A DNA stretch of 64,000 bases from Arthrobacter sp. (GTDB lineage: Bacteria; Actinomycetota; Actinomycetes; Actinomycetales; Micrococcaceae), in the NCBI GenBank assembly GCA_031277795.1, contig JAITLQ010000015.1, positions 465,667 to 529,666 on the forward strand, given 5' to 3'. The notes beneath the pieces were generated by a model. That model was not told the origin of the DNA, searched no databases, and saw only the letters and a list, made by a program, of their open reading frames with translations. Shown piece by piece: positions 46,047-54,533 of the stretch (within the stretch, counting starts at the first letter, position 1; every line of letters starts with the position of its first letter). Position numbers and translations under genes: made by a program.

Positions 46047-47561
46047 TCACTCGTGCGTGGTGTCCGTCGTCTCCTCCTCGGGGTGCGCTTCGGTGCCGGC
46101 CCCTAGCCCCTGCGCCGTGTCGCTTGCCCCGCCGGGCGCCGTCGTCGGGGGCTGCTCGGGTGCGGCGCCGGGAGTGTGCTCGGGCGCTTCGGCATAGGCC
46201 GCGCCGAGGAGGCGGTAGGCCCGGCTGGCGAAGGCCAGGAGCACCACGACGAGCAGGAGCAGGGAGGACCCCAGGAAGACCAGCGCGATGCCGCGGGCCT
46301 CGCCCGTGCCGAGCAACCAGGCGTAGCTCTGCGCCGTTTCCGGGACGCGCAGCGCAGGCAGAATCACGAATTCGGCGAGGGGCCCGATGAGGAAGGCCGA
46401 GACCGGCGCCGCGGCCGACTCGATGCTGGTGGCGAGGCCAAACACCCGGCCCTGCGTCGAGAGCGGGACGACGCGCTGGATGATCGTCTGCTCCGCGGCC
46501 TCCGCTGCGGGGATGAGCGCCATGTACACGAAGATGCCGCCGGCGTAGAGCCACCAGTACTCGCGGATCGTGAACGTGGCACCGAGCAGCGCCAGGGCCA
46601 CGTTGACCAGGAGCAGGGTGCGCAACGGCTTGGGACCGAGGCCAAACTTGGCGACCAGGCCACCGCCCACGATGAAGCCGATGCTCGTGACGCCCAGGAT
46701 CACGCCCCACATCTTCACGTCGAAGAGCGTGAGGCCGTAGGGATCCATGAGCGCCATGAAGACGCCGCCCACGAGGTTGTTGAAGGTGGCGAAGAACAAC
46801 AGCGCGAGCAGGCCCGGTACCGAGCGGACAGCGTGCCAAGCGCCCTTGAAGTCGATGCCGGCGGGCACATCGCTCGCGGCGCCGGGGGCGCGGGCCGGCT
46901 CGGGGATGCGGACGAATCCCAGCAGGTGAGCCGTGGCAACCGCCGTCATGATGAGCGCCACGAGCAGGGTGCCCGACATCCCGATGAAGCCGACCGACAA
47001 CCCGGAGAGCACGCTCGTCACCATGAAGGACACGCCCTGGACGGTCCCCACGAGCCCGTTGGCGCGGTCCCGCCGATCCGCGGGCACCAGCAACGTGACG
47101 GTGGTGGAGAGCGCGATGTTGCGCAGGTTCTCCACGACACCGCCCAGCAGGATGATGCCGGCGAACACCCAGAACCACGGGCCGCGCCAGTCCACGAGGG
47201 CGTCCGCCGACAGCAGGAGGAACAGGGCGCCCGCCACGGCGTAGCTGCCGAACGTGATGAGCGAGGAAGCCGCCATGACCGAGCGCTTGCGGTAGCGATC
47301 CACGAGGGTGCCGAACCACGTGCCAAGCACCGCCACGAGCAGCATGTAAGCACCGCCGATGATGGCGGTGGCCATGACGGAGCGCGTCTCCAGGTACACC
47401 CAGAACGTCAGCGCAAACCACAGGTACGAGGTGGTGACATTGGCGATGAGCGTGTTGACCAGCACCCGCAGGAAGAGGCGGTCCCCGTGTGAGGGCACAC
47501 GAGGTGCCCCTCCCGCCGGGAAACCGGCGGAAGGGCTGGGCTCAGCTGCTGCGTCCGACAT
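46047..47561 (-). CDS. MFS transporter (DHA3-like)
   Basis: The 504-residue protein has about twelve membrane segments with MFS patterns (LGTWFGTLVDRYRKRSVM in loop 2-3, QRVVPLSTQGRVFGLATS late). The last ~65 residues are a Pro/Gly/Glu-rich tail. It resembles multidrug or macrolide exporters of the DHA3 group, but the substrate is open. ATG 47561 begins MSDAAAEPSPS; the frame continues upstream through the amt region only as a shadow. It lies 31 bp upstream of trmB on the same strand. Confidence 0.85.
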   Translation of the reverse strand: MSDAAAEPSPSAGFPAGGAPRVPSHGDRLFLRVLVNTLIANVTTSYLWFALTFWVYLETRSVMATAIIGGAYMLLVAVLGTWFGTLVDRYRKRSVMAASSLITFGSYAVAGALFLLLSADALVDWRGPWFWVFAGIILLGGVVENLRNIALSTTVTLLVPADRRDRANGLVGTVQGVSFMVTSVLSGLSVGFIGMSGTLLVALIMTAVATAHLLGFVRIPEPARAPGAASDVPAGIDFKGAWHAVRSVPGLLALLFFATFNNLVGGVFMALMDPYGLTLFDVKMWGVILGVTSIGFIVGGGLVAKFGLGPKPLRTLLLVNVALALLGATFTIREYWWLYAGGIFVYMALIPAAEAAEQTIIQRVVPLSTQGRVFGLATSIESAAAPVSAFLIGPLAEFVILPALRVPETAQSYAWLLGTGEARGIALVFLGSSLLLLVVVLLAFASRAYRLLGAAYAEAPEHTPGAAPEQPPTTAPGGASDTAQGLGAGTEAHPEEETTDTTHE

Positions 47562-47645
47562 GCTTGCCCCCGATGTCGTGCGGCCGTTCCGGTCCGGAAC
47601 GGGCAGGAACACCATGATGCGCGCGAGAGCCGACGCGATGAAAGG

Positions 47646-47711
47646 GCCCGACGGCGCGAGCTCGCCTCCCAGCCCGCGCGCGGGCCGGGAGGCGAGCACC
47701 CGACGTCGGGC
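47646..47711. repeat. Imperfect inverted repeat with dispersed-word ends
   Basis: GCTCGCCTCCC pairs with GGGAGGCGAGC around CCCGCGCGCGGG, and the outer ends GCCCGACG and CGTCGGGC also match. It lies between the amt and MFS genes, and another GCCGTCGGGC follows at 47758. It probably ends amt transcription. Confidence 0.55.
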
Positions 47712-47791
47712 CGGTGGACGGTGGCAAGCCGCCGTCACGGCTGGGAGGCGAGGCCTCGCCGTCGGGCAGGTGGGCGGCCGGTCCGCCGGGC

Positions 47792-49036
47792 TCAGCGGTC
47801 GTAAGCGCTCTCGGCGTGCAGCGACTCGTCCAGGCCGCGCTCCTCGACCTGCTCCTCGACGCGCAGGCCCATGGTGCGCTTCATGAGCCAGGCCAGCGCG
47901 GCCGTGACGGCGAAGGAGTAGGCGCACGTGGCGATGATGGCCACGAGCTCGCGCCAGATGATGGACGGGTCGCCGCCGAAGAGGATGCCGGTGACGCCGG
48001 CGGGGGCGGAGGCGGCGCCGATGAAGATGACGCAGATGGTGCCGGCGATGCCGCCCACGCCGTGCACGGCAAAGGCGTCGAGGGACTCGTCGATGCCCCA
48101 CTTGCTCTTCCAGGTGACGGCCCAGGAGACGAGGGCTCCGGCGACGAGGCCCACGAGCAGCGCGCCGAGCGGGGAGACGGCGTCGGCGCAGGGCGTGATG
48201 CCCACGAGCCCGCCGATGAGACCGGTGATGAGGCCGAAGGTGGTCATGCGGCCCGTGCGCTTCTTCTCCACGAGGAGGTAGCCGAGCGTGCCGGTGCAGG
48301 CGGCCAGGATCGTGGTGAGGATCGCGTACTGCGAGGTGAACGTGGCGCCGCCGCCCGAGCCGCCGTTGAAGCCGAACCAGCCGAGGAAGAGCATGGAACC
48401 GCCCAGGACCACGAGGGGCAGGTTGTGCGGGCGTTCGCTCGTGTCCTTGCGCTTGCCGAGGACCAGGGCAAGGGCCAGGGCGGCCATGCCGGCGTTCATG
48501 TGGACGGCGGTGCCGCCGGCGAAGTCGTGCAGGCCCACCACGTTGCGCAGCCAGCCGCCCACGGTGCCGGCCTCCTCGTCGTCGAAGGCGAAGACCCAGT
48601 GCGCCACCGGCGCGTAGACCAGCACGAGCCAGGCGCCGCTGAAGATCAGCCACGCGCCGAACTTCATGCGGCCCAGGGCGCCGGAGCTGACGATCGCCAC
48701 CGTGATGGCGGCGAACATGAGGTAGAAGGCAAACGTCCAGGCGTCCTCCGGGCCGCCGGACTCGGTGTTGGTCATGGCCGATTCCATGCCGAGGAACTGC
48801 AGCGGGTTGCCGATGAGGCCCAGGCCCAGGACGGAGTCTCCGAGGACCAGCCCGTGGACGAAGGCCACGTAGAGGACGGCCGTCACGGCGAGCGAGCCGA
48901 TGACCATCATGATCATGTTCAGGGGGTTCTTCCGGCCCGCGATGCCCGCGTAGTACAGGGCGATGCCGCAGAGCATGAAGGTGACGAAGGCGAGGGCGGT
49001 GAGCCCCCACGCAAGGTCGGCGGATGGGGTGGTCAT
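47792..49036 (-). CDS. amt: Ammonium transporter (Amt family)
   Basis: The 414-residue protein has about eleven membrane segments and the Amt/MEP/Rh patterns DFAGGTAVHMNAGMAALALAL (conserved His), FNGGSGGG and DAFAVHGVGGIAGT (second His). It takes up ammonium. ATG 49036 has GAGGAGG upstream. No glnK or glnD follows it in this window, which is unusual for an amt locus. Confidence 0.93.
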   Translation of the reverse strand: MTTPSADLAWGLTALAFVTFMLCGIALYYAGIAGRKNPLNMIMMVIGSLAVTAVLYVAFVHGLVLGDSVLGLGLIGNPLQFLGMESAMTNTESGGPEDAWTFAFYLMFAAITVAIVSSGALGRMKFGAWLIFSGAWLVLVYAPVAHWVFAFDDEEAGTVGGWLRNVVGLHDFAGGTAVHMNAGMAALALALVLGKRKDTSERPHNLPLVVLGGSMLFLGWFGFNGGSGGGATFTSQYAILTTILAACTGTLGYLLVEKKRTGRMTTFGLITGLIGGLVGITPCADAVSPLGALLVGLVAGALVSWAVTWKSKWGIDESLDAFAVHGVGGIAGTICVIFIGAASAPAGVTGILFGGDPSIIWRELVAIIATCAYSFAVTAALAWLMKRTMGLRVEEQVEERGLDESLHAESAYDR

Positions 49037-49391
49037 GCGGGGCCTCCTCAAGGGGATGGGGCGCCGGGCGGTGCGGAGCCTGGCGTGCCTCCATCCTGCG
49101 GAGACGATGTTTCTGCTGCGTGTGCCGGCCGTGACAAGTGCGTTCCATCGGTGAATGAATCCGGGCGATGTTCGGGCTCCCGGATGGGCGATGGAGGGCC
49201 GGAGTGGCGCGGATTCCTAGCGCGTTGACGCTCGATTGTGAGTGTCTGCGTATTAATCGGCGTCATACATTTCGGCGGTGTGAAACGTCAGTTACGGTCG
49301 CTTGTCCCCGGGCCCGAGGGGCGCCTGGCGCGGGGAGAGTGGAGCCAACAGCGGATCCGCGAGCCGGCGGACCCGAGGCGAAAGGAACCCC
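49037..49391. other. Divergent promoter region between amt and the OCD-like gene
   Basis: 355 bp without a gene. A TTGACG at 49225-49230 is followed by a TATTAA-like box, though the spacing (about 20) is long. The stretch around 49215-49300 is more AT-rich than its surroundings. I could not identify a convincing GlnR box. Confidence 0.5.
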
Positions 49392-50525
49392 ATGGACACC
49401 GATCTTGACCTCCTCTTCCTCTCCGAGCCGGAGATGATCGAGGCCGGCGTGACGGACATCGTGCGCTGCATCGACGTCATGGAGGAGACCCTCGTGCTCC
49501 TGAGCCAGGGCGACTACATGATGGCCGGCGAGAACCATGACTCGCACGGCGCCATGATCACCTTCCCCGAGATTCCCGTGCACGCTGGCATGCCGGCCGA
49601 CGGTCCCGACCGCCGCTTCATGGCCATGCCCGCATACTTAGGCGGGCGCTTCGGCACCACGGGCGTGAAATGGTACGGCTCCAACGCGGAGAACAAGAAG
49701 AAGGGGCTGCCGCGCTCCATCCACCTCTTCACCCTCAACGACACCGACACAGGCGCGCCCCTGGCCGTCATGAGCGGCAACCTGCTCTCCGCCTACCGCA
49801 CGGGTGCCGTCCCGAACGTTGGCGTAAAGCACCTGGCGCGCGAGGACGTCACGACGCTGGCCATCATCGGTCCCGGCGTCATGGCGCGCACCACGGCCGA
49901 GGGCGTCCTGGCCCTGCGTCCGGGGATCACCACGGTCAAGGTCAAGGGCCGTGGTGCCGCCTCCGCCGAGAGGTTCGCGCAGGAGCTGGCCGCCAAGCAC
50001 CCCCAGCTCAGCTCCGTCACCGTGGTTGATTCCGTCGAGGAGGCGGTGCGGGACGCAGGTGTGGTCATCTCCACGCCCACCACCGCCGCGGAGGGTTCCT
50101 CCGGCTTCCCCCTCATCAAGGAGGAGTGGATCGCCAAGGGCGCGCTGCTCCTGCTGCCGGCCGCTGCGGCGTTCGAGGGCGAGTTCCTCATCAACCGGGC
50201 CCGCAAGGTGGTGGACTACCTGGGCCTGTACGACGCCTGGAACGAGGAGTACGGCACCGAGGCGTACGAGCAGATCGGCATCGTCGGCTCCCACTTCATC
50301 GACCTCGTGGCCAACGGCGAGATGGAGCGTTCCGCCATCCACCAGATCGGCGACATCGTTTCAGGCAAGGCGCCGGGCCGCACCGATGACGACGAGATCA
50401 TCCTCTACTCCGTGGGCGGGATGCCCGTGGAGGACGTGGCCTGGGGCACCGATCTGTACGAGTCCGCCCGGGCCAACGGCATCGGCACGCGCCTGAACAT
50501 CTGGGCGGCGCCCGCCCTGGCCTGA
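49392..50525 (+). CDS. Ornithine cyclodeaminase-family protein (tyramine oxidase subunit B-like)
   Basis: The 377-residue protein belongs to the ornithine cyclodeaminase/mu-crystallin family, with an NAD-binding region (LAIIGPGVMARTTAEGVLAL near residue 155) and SGNLLSAYRTGAVPNVGVKHL. Its length and N-terminus resemble proteins annotated in Arthrobacter relatives as tyramine oxidase subunit B. It may act on an amino acid or imine substrate. ATG 49392 has AAAGGAAC upstream. It lies near amt, an amidohydrolase and an amine oxidase. Confidence 0.8.
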   Translation: MDTDLDLLFLSEPEMIEAGVTDIVRCIDVMEETLVLLSQGDYMMAGENHDSHGAMITFPEIPVHAGMPADGPDRRFMAMPAYLGGRFGTTGVKWYGSNAENKKKGLPRSIHLFTLNDTDTGAPLAVMSGNLLSAYRTGAVPNVGVKHLAREDVTTLAIIGPGVMARTTAEGVLALRPGITTVKVKGRGAASAERFAQELAAKHPQLSSVTVVDSVEEAVRDAGVVISTPTTAAEGSSGFPLIKEEWIAKGALLLLPAAAAFEGEFLINRARKVVDYLGLYDAWNEEYGTEAYEQIGIVGSHFIDLVANGEMERSAIHQIGDIVSGKAPGRTDDDEIILYSVGGMPVEDVAWGTDLYESARANGIGTRLNIWAAPALA

Positions 50526-50570
50526 GCAGGGGCCTCCCGTCGAGGCTCCCCGCCAGCGTCACCCCAAGCC

Positions 50571-50603
50571 GGGGGCCGGACCCGCGAGTGTCCGGCCCCC
50601 TTT
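50571..50603 (+). terminator. Terminator after the OCD-like gene
   Basis: GGGGGCCGGAC pairs with GTCCGGCCCCC around an 8-base loop and is followed by TTT, 45 bp after the stop codon. Confidence 0.75.
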
Positions 50604-50660
50604 GGCGTGCTTCTCAGGGCTCGAGGCGTACGCCGCGGTGCCACACCCCGACTCGGTTTG

Positions 50661-50719
50661 CCCATGATTTTTGCGCTTTGCCCCGGGAAATACCCGGGGC
50701 AAAGCGCAAAAATCATGGG
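50661..50719. repeat. 27-bp-arm perfect inverted repeat
   Basis: CCCATGATTTTTGCGCTTTG... and its complement are perfect over 27 bases around AAATA, between the convergent OCD-like and amidohydrolase genes. It follows an ordinary terminator, so termination alone does not obviously explain it. Confidence 0.85.
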
Positions 50720-50861
50720 AAAACCCAGGGGGAGAGAGGACTCGACGGCGGTGCTCGACGGCGCGGGGCTGGTTTACGGGGATCGCTTGGGTGCGCAGCG
50801 CACAAGGGTGTGCCCGCCGACCAGCTCGGCGGGCACACCCGGTTCTGTGGGCGCGGGGCGG

Positions 50862-52301
50862 TTACGGCGCGAGCAACAGCTCTTGCAGGGCATCGGCCAG
50901 GGCCAGGGCCCCCGTCTCGGTGTCCTCGTCCGCTGCGTATTCCTCGGGGGAGTGGCTGATGCCGGTGGGATTGCGCACGAACAGCATGGCCGTGGGGATT
51001 TCGGCGGCCAGGACACCCGCGTCGTGCCCCGCGCCGGTGGCCAGCACGGGCACCCCGCCCCGCGCCGCCGGGAGCGCCGGGCCGCCGTCGGGCAACCCGC
51101 CAGACGTGGTCCCCTCGAGCGCCTCGCCCAAACGCGTGGTCAGCGCGTGGTCGAAGTCCACGGTGGGGCTCACCGACTCGGCGGTCAGCTCCACCGAGCA
51201 CCCCTCGGCCTCGGCCGCCGCGGCGGCGTCGGCGTGGATCGACTCGAGCAGCGCCGCGGTCACCTCGTCGTCCGGATGCCGGGCATCGATCCACAGTTCT
51301 ACCGCCGAGGCGATGACGTTGGTCCCGCCGGGCAGCGGCTGCAGGCGCCCCACGGTCGCGCGGGCCTCCGGGACGGCCCGGGCGGCGTCGCGCACGGCGA
51401 GCACCGCGCCGGCGGCCGCCACGAGGGGGTCGCGGCGATCGTCCATGAGTGTGGTGCCGGCGTGATTGCCCTGCCCGGAGAAGCGCAGCTTCCAGCGACC
51501 GTGTCCCAGGACCGAGGACCCCAGGCCCACGGCGGCGCCGCGGTCGATGAGCCCGCGCCCCTGTTCCACGTGCAGCTCCACGAAGCAGCCGATGCGCTCA
51601 AGCGCCGCCTGGTCGCGGCCCAGGTGCCGCGCGTCCAGCCCGGACTCCGCGAGCGCCTCGGCGAGCGTGACACCGGAGGCGTCGCGCAGGCCGGCCGCGG
51701 TCGCCGGGTCCAGCCGGCCGGTCAGCAGCCGCGAGCCGAGGCAGGCCACGCCGAAGCGCGAGCCCTCCTCCTCGGGGAACACCACGATCGCCAACGGCCG
51801 TGCGGGCCGCAGTCCCCGCACCCGCAGCCAATCCACCGCCGCCAGGGCGGAGGCCACGCCCAACGGCCCGTCGTACTGCCCGCCGCCCGGCACCGAATCG
51901 AGGTGGGAACCGGTGGCCACCGCGTTCGAGCGCGAGCCGCCCGGCACGTCCCACCAGGCCCAGAGCACGCCGTTGCGGTCGCGCTCCACATCCAGCCCGC
52001 GGGCCGTGGCCTCCTGCACGAACCACTCGTGCAGGGTGCGCTCCTCGCGGCTAAAGCCGGCGCGCGTGTAGCCGCCGCGGCGGGGATCGACGCCCACGCT
52101 CGCCAGCTGGGCGAGCAGCCCCACGACCGACGCGGGGGTCCCGTGACCCGCGGCGGACACGCCAGCCGCGGACACGCCACCTGCGTCGGCCCGGCCGGGC
52201 GCCGCTCCGCTCCCGGTGCCGTTCCCGGCGCCGGCCCCGCGCTCGAGCCCGCCCGACCCGCCTGGGCGAGCGGGCGCCGTCGTGCCCTGGAAGGCGCTCA
52301 C
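50862..52301 (-). CDS. M20-family amidohydrolase (allantoate/N-carbamoyl-amino-acid hydrolase-like)
   Basis: The 479-residue protein shows metal-site motifs of the hydantoinase/carbamoylase branch of M20: GSHLDSVPGGGQYDG, FPEEEGSRFG, ELHVEQG and GAGHDAG. It hydrolyses N-carbamoyl or ureido groups, probably releasing ammonia. The first ~60 residues are a Gly/Ala-rich extension not seen in the family. Its GTG at 52301 overlaps the stop of the flavin oxidase gene by 4 bases. A second part of the pathway is likely encoded by that partner. Confidence 0.83.
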   Translation of the reverse strand: MSAFQGTTAPARPGGSGGLERGAGAGNGTGSGAAPGRADAGGVSAAGVSAAGHGTPASVVGLLAQLASVGVDPRRGGYTRAGFSREERTLHEWFVQEATARGLDVERDRNGVLWAWWDVPGGSRSNAVATGSHLDSVPGGGQYDGPLGVASALAAVDWLRVRGLRPARPLAIVVFPEEEGSRFGVACLGSRLLTGRLDPATAAGLRDASGVTLAEALAESGLDARHLGRDQAALERIGCFVELHVEQGRGLIDRGAAVGLGSSVLGHGRWKLRFSGQGNHAGTTLMDDRRDPLVAAAGAVLAVRDAARAVPEARATVGRLQPLPGGTNVIASAVELWIDARHPDDEVTAALLESIHADAAAAAEAEGCSVELTAESVSPTVDFDHALTTRLGEALEGTTSGGLPDGGPALPAARGGVPVLATGAGHDAGVLAAEIPTAMLFVRNPTGISHSPEEYAADEDTETGALALADALQELLLAP

Positions 52302-53434
52302 TGGGCCACCGCCGCGCCGACCCGGAACGGTGCGGGTGCCGGGGCGGCGCCCGTGGCGACGTCGGCGCCGAAGCTGCCCATGAGCGGCGCGAACTTGGCG
52401 CCGTGACCCGAGCACGCGGAGAAGATCGTCACGCGGCCCTCGCGCTCCAGGACGAAGTCCTCGGTGGGCGTCATGGTGAACAGGCACGTGGTCTCGGCGT
52501 AGGGCTCGGCGACGAGGCCGGGGTAGAGTGCGCGGACCCGGGCCACGACGCGCTCGCGGACGGCCTCGGGGATGACGCCGTCCTGGTCCTTGGCCGAGGT
52601 GAGGGCGCGCCCGGCGTGGTACTCGGCGAGCTTGAGGCCGGTGAACCCGGCGTCGCGCCCGCCGGGGAGGGCGTAGGAGTTCCAGCCGTCGATCTTGTGG
52701 ATGACCGTGGGCCACCGCTCGGCGGGGAAGTCCTCGCCGAAGGGGAAGTGGAAGGCGTTCTCCTGCGTAACCTCGAAGGCGGGCAGCGCCGCGCGGAACG
52801 CCTCGGAGAGCGGCAGGCGCGGCAGGAGCCACGGGAGGAAGCCGCCGGCGGCCACCGTGACGTGCCCGGCTAGGACCTTGCGGCCGTCGGCCGCGGTGAT
52901 CAACAGGCCCTCGGAATGCTCGACGACGGAGTCCACCTCCCAGCCCGAGCGCACCCGGGTGCCGGCCGCCTGGGCGGCGGCGACCATGGTCTCCACCGTG
53001 GTCTGGGCGTCGAGGACGCCGGCGCCCGGCTGCCAGAGCACGTCGGTGGTGAAGGCGAACTGCGGGAAACGCTCCGTTGCCTCGGCGGCGCTGAGGAGCT
53101 CGTGCTCCACGCCCACCTGGGTGAGGACCTTGGCGAGTAGGGCCGGATTGCGGTCCTCGCCGTGGTCCAGGGCGCCGCAGCGCGTGATGAGCTCGACGCC
53201 GGCCAGCTCGCTCAGGCGCGCCCAGTGTGGCTCCGAGTCCACCACCAGCTGGGCGTAGAACGGGTTGGGGTAGGCGTAGCGGAAGATGCGCGCCGAGCCG
53301 TGCGAGCTGCCGAACTCGGAGGCGGGGACGTCTCGCTCGAGGAGGAGCACGTCGTGGCCGCGCTCGGCGAGGTGCCAGGCGGTCGAGGCGCCGATGAGGC
53401 CGGCGCCGATGACGACGTGCGAGGCGTTTTCCAT
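52298..53434 (-). CDS. FAD amine oxidase (monomeric sarcosine/N-methyltryptophan oxidase family)
   Basis: The 378-residue protein has the dinucleotide motif VIGAGLIGASTAWHLAERG at the N-terminus and the FSACSGHGAKFAP motif near residue 340, whose Cys is the covalent flavin site in monomeric sarcosine oxidase. It oxidises N-methylated amino acids or similar amines to release hydrogen peroxide. ATG 53434 has AGGAG at 8 bases. It is first in a coupled pair with the amidohydrolase and divergent from a LysR regulator. Confidence 0.85.
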   Translation of the reverse strand: MENASHVVIGAGLIGASTAWHLAERGHDVLLLERDVPASEFGSSHGSARIFRYAYPNPFYAQLVVDSEPHWARLSELAGVELITRCGALDHGEDRNPALLAKVLTQVGVEHELLSAAEATERFPQFAFTTDVLWQPGAGVLDAQTTVETMVAAAQAAGTRVRSGWEVDSVVEHSEGLLITAADGRKVLAGHVTVAAGGFLPWLLPRLPLSEAFRAALPAFEVTQENAFHFPFGEDFPAERWPTVIHKIDGWNSYALPGGRDAGFTGLKLAEYHAGRALTSAKDQDGVIPEAVRERVVARVRALYPGLVAEPYAETTCLFTMTPTEDFVLEREGRVTIFSACSGHGAKFAPLMGSFGADVATGAAPAPAPFRVGAAVAQ

Positions 53435-53516
53435 GGGGTGCTCCTGTGGGGTGGGGATGCCGATATCCCGAGTCTGGCTGGTGCCACTCATGTGCGTCCA
53501 CTATCATTTTTCTTAA

Positions 53517-53527
53517 CATTATTAATG
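53517..53527. promoter_or_regulatory. Possible LysR operator
   Basis: CATT-ATT-AATG is a small dyad in an AT-rich patch between the divergent LysR and oxidase genes. The position fits autoregulation and activation by the LysR protein, but the motif is short. Confidence 0.35.
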
Positions 53528-53545
53528 CATTACGAAAGAGTGGGC

Positions 53546-54412
53546 ATGGAGCTGCGCCAGCTGAAGTACTTCCTCGCGGTGGCGGAGGAGCTCAACTTCG
53601 CCCGCGCGGCCGAGCGCCTGCACATGACGCAGCCCCCGCTCACCGTGGCCATCCGCAAGCTCGAGGAGGAGCTGGGCGTCAAGGTCTTCGAGCGCACCAC
53701 GCGGCGCGTGCAGCTCACCGAGGCGGGGGAGCGCTTCAGGGAGCGGGCCGAGAAGATCGTGCTGGATGTGGCGGCGGCCAAGCAGGACGCCGCCGACGCC
53801 TCGGACGGTCGCGTGGGCCGGCTGCGCGTGGGCTTCGTGTCCTCCGCGAGCTACGCGCTCCTGCCCCATGGCGTGCGCCAGTTCAGGGCCGATCACCCGC
53901 GCGTGGAGCTGGAGCTGGTTCCGGCCGCGAGCGGCGAGCAGGTTGAGGCGTTGCTGGAGGGGCGCCTCGACGTGGGCATCCTTCGCGACCCCGAGCGCGT
54001 GCCTGGCCTGGAGCTGACGCCGCTCGTTCAGGAGTCGCTCGTGGCCGTGCTCCCGGCCGACCACCCGCTGGCGGCGTCGCGGGAGATCGCCCCGGCGGAG
54101 CTGGCCCGCTTCCCCCTCGTGCTCTTCTCCTACCCGCTCATGCCGGGCTACGTGGGGCGCGTGCTCGAGGCCTTCGAGGGTGGTCCGCGCCTCAACGTGG
54201 TGCAGCAGGCCGTGCATCAGGAGACCGTGCTCGGGCTCGTGGCTGCCGGCGTGGGTTGCTCGGTCCTGCCGGCCTCCGTCGGCGACGCGCTGCTGCCCGG
54301 CGTGGTGGTGCGGCCGCTGAGCGGGGCGCCGCTGACCCGGCTGGTGGCGGCGCGCGGGGCCAAGGGCTCGGCGCTCGGGCTGCGCTTCATCGAGGCGCTC
54401 ACGGCGTCCTGA
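53546..54412 (+). CDS. LysR-family regulator
   Basis: The 288-residue protein begins MELRQLKYFLAVAEELNFARA and has the classic LysR helix-turn-helix followed by a substrate-binding domain. ATG 53546 has GAAAGAG upstream; an in-frame start at 53525 is possible. It is divergent from the oxidase/amidohydrolase pair and is the obvious candidate to regulate it. The inducer is unknown. Confidence 0.87.
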   Translation: MELRQLKYFLAVAEELNFARAAERLHMTQPPLTVAIRKLEEELGVKVFERTTRRVQLTEAGERFRERAEKIVLDVAAAKQDAADASDGRVGRLRVGFVSSASYALLPHGVRQFRADHPRVELELVPAASGEQVEALLEGRLDVGILRDPERVPGLELTPLVQESLVAVLPADHPLAASREIAPAELARFPLVLFSYPLMPGYVGRVLEAFEGGPRLNVVQQAVHQETVLGLVAAGVGCSVLPASVGDALLPGVVVRPLSGAPLTRLVAARGAKGSALGLRFIEALTAS

Positions 54413-54473
54413 GGCCCGGCGGCGGGAGGCTGGGCCGGGCGCTGGACCTCGCCCTGTCTCGAGGCTCGCCGGC

Positions 54474-54533
54474 TCAGGCGCAGCAGCCGCCGTCGGCGTC
54501 GGTGGAGCACACGCCCGTCTCCGGCAGCACGAG
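54474..54533 (-). other. Cys-rich coding tail beyond the flavoprotein stop
   Basis: Directly after the TAA of the flavoprotein, the same frame continues for 19 codons with LVLPETGVCSTDADGGCCA and then a TGA. The composition (three Cys near the end) looks like a metal-binding tail typical of arsenic-locus proteins. It may be a lost C-terminus or be reached by read-through. Confidence 0.5.

Noticed and set aside
47562-49148. N-terminal extension of the 46047 MFS frame
   Set aside because: It is the shadow of amt in another frame with Arg/His-rich low-complexity sequence.
49262-49300. GlnR box upstream of amt
   Set aside because: GTGAAAC and GTTAC are present, but the order and spacing do not match the GTNAC-N6-GAAAC consensus.
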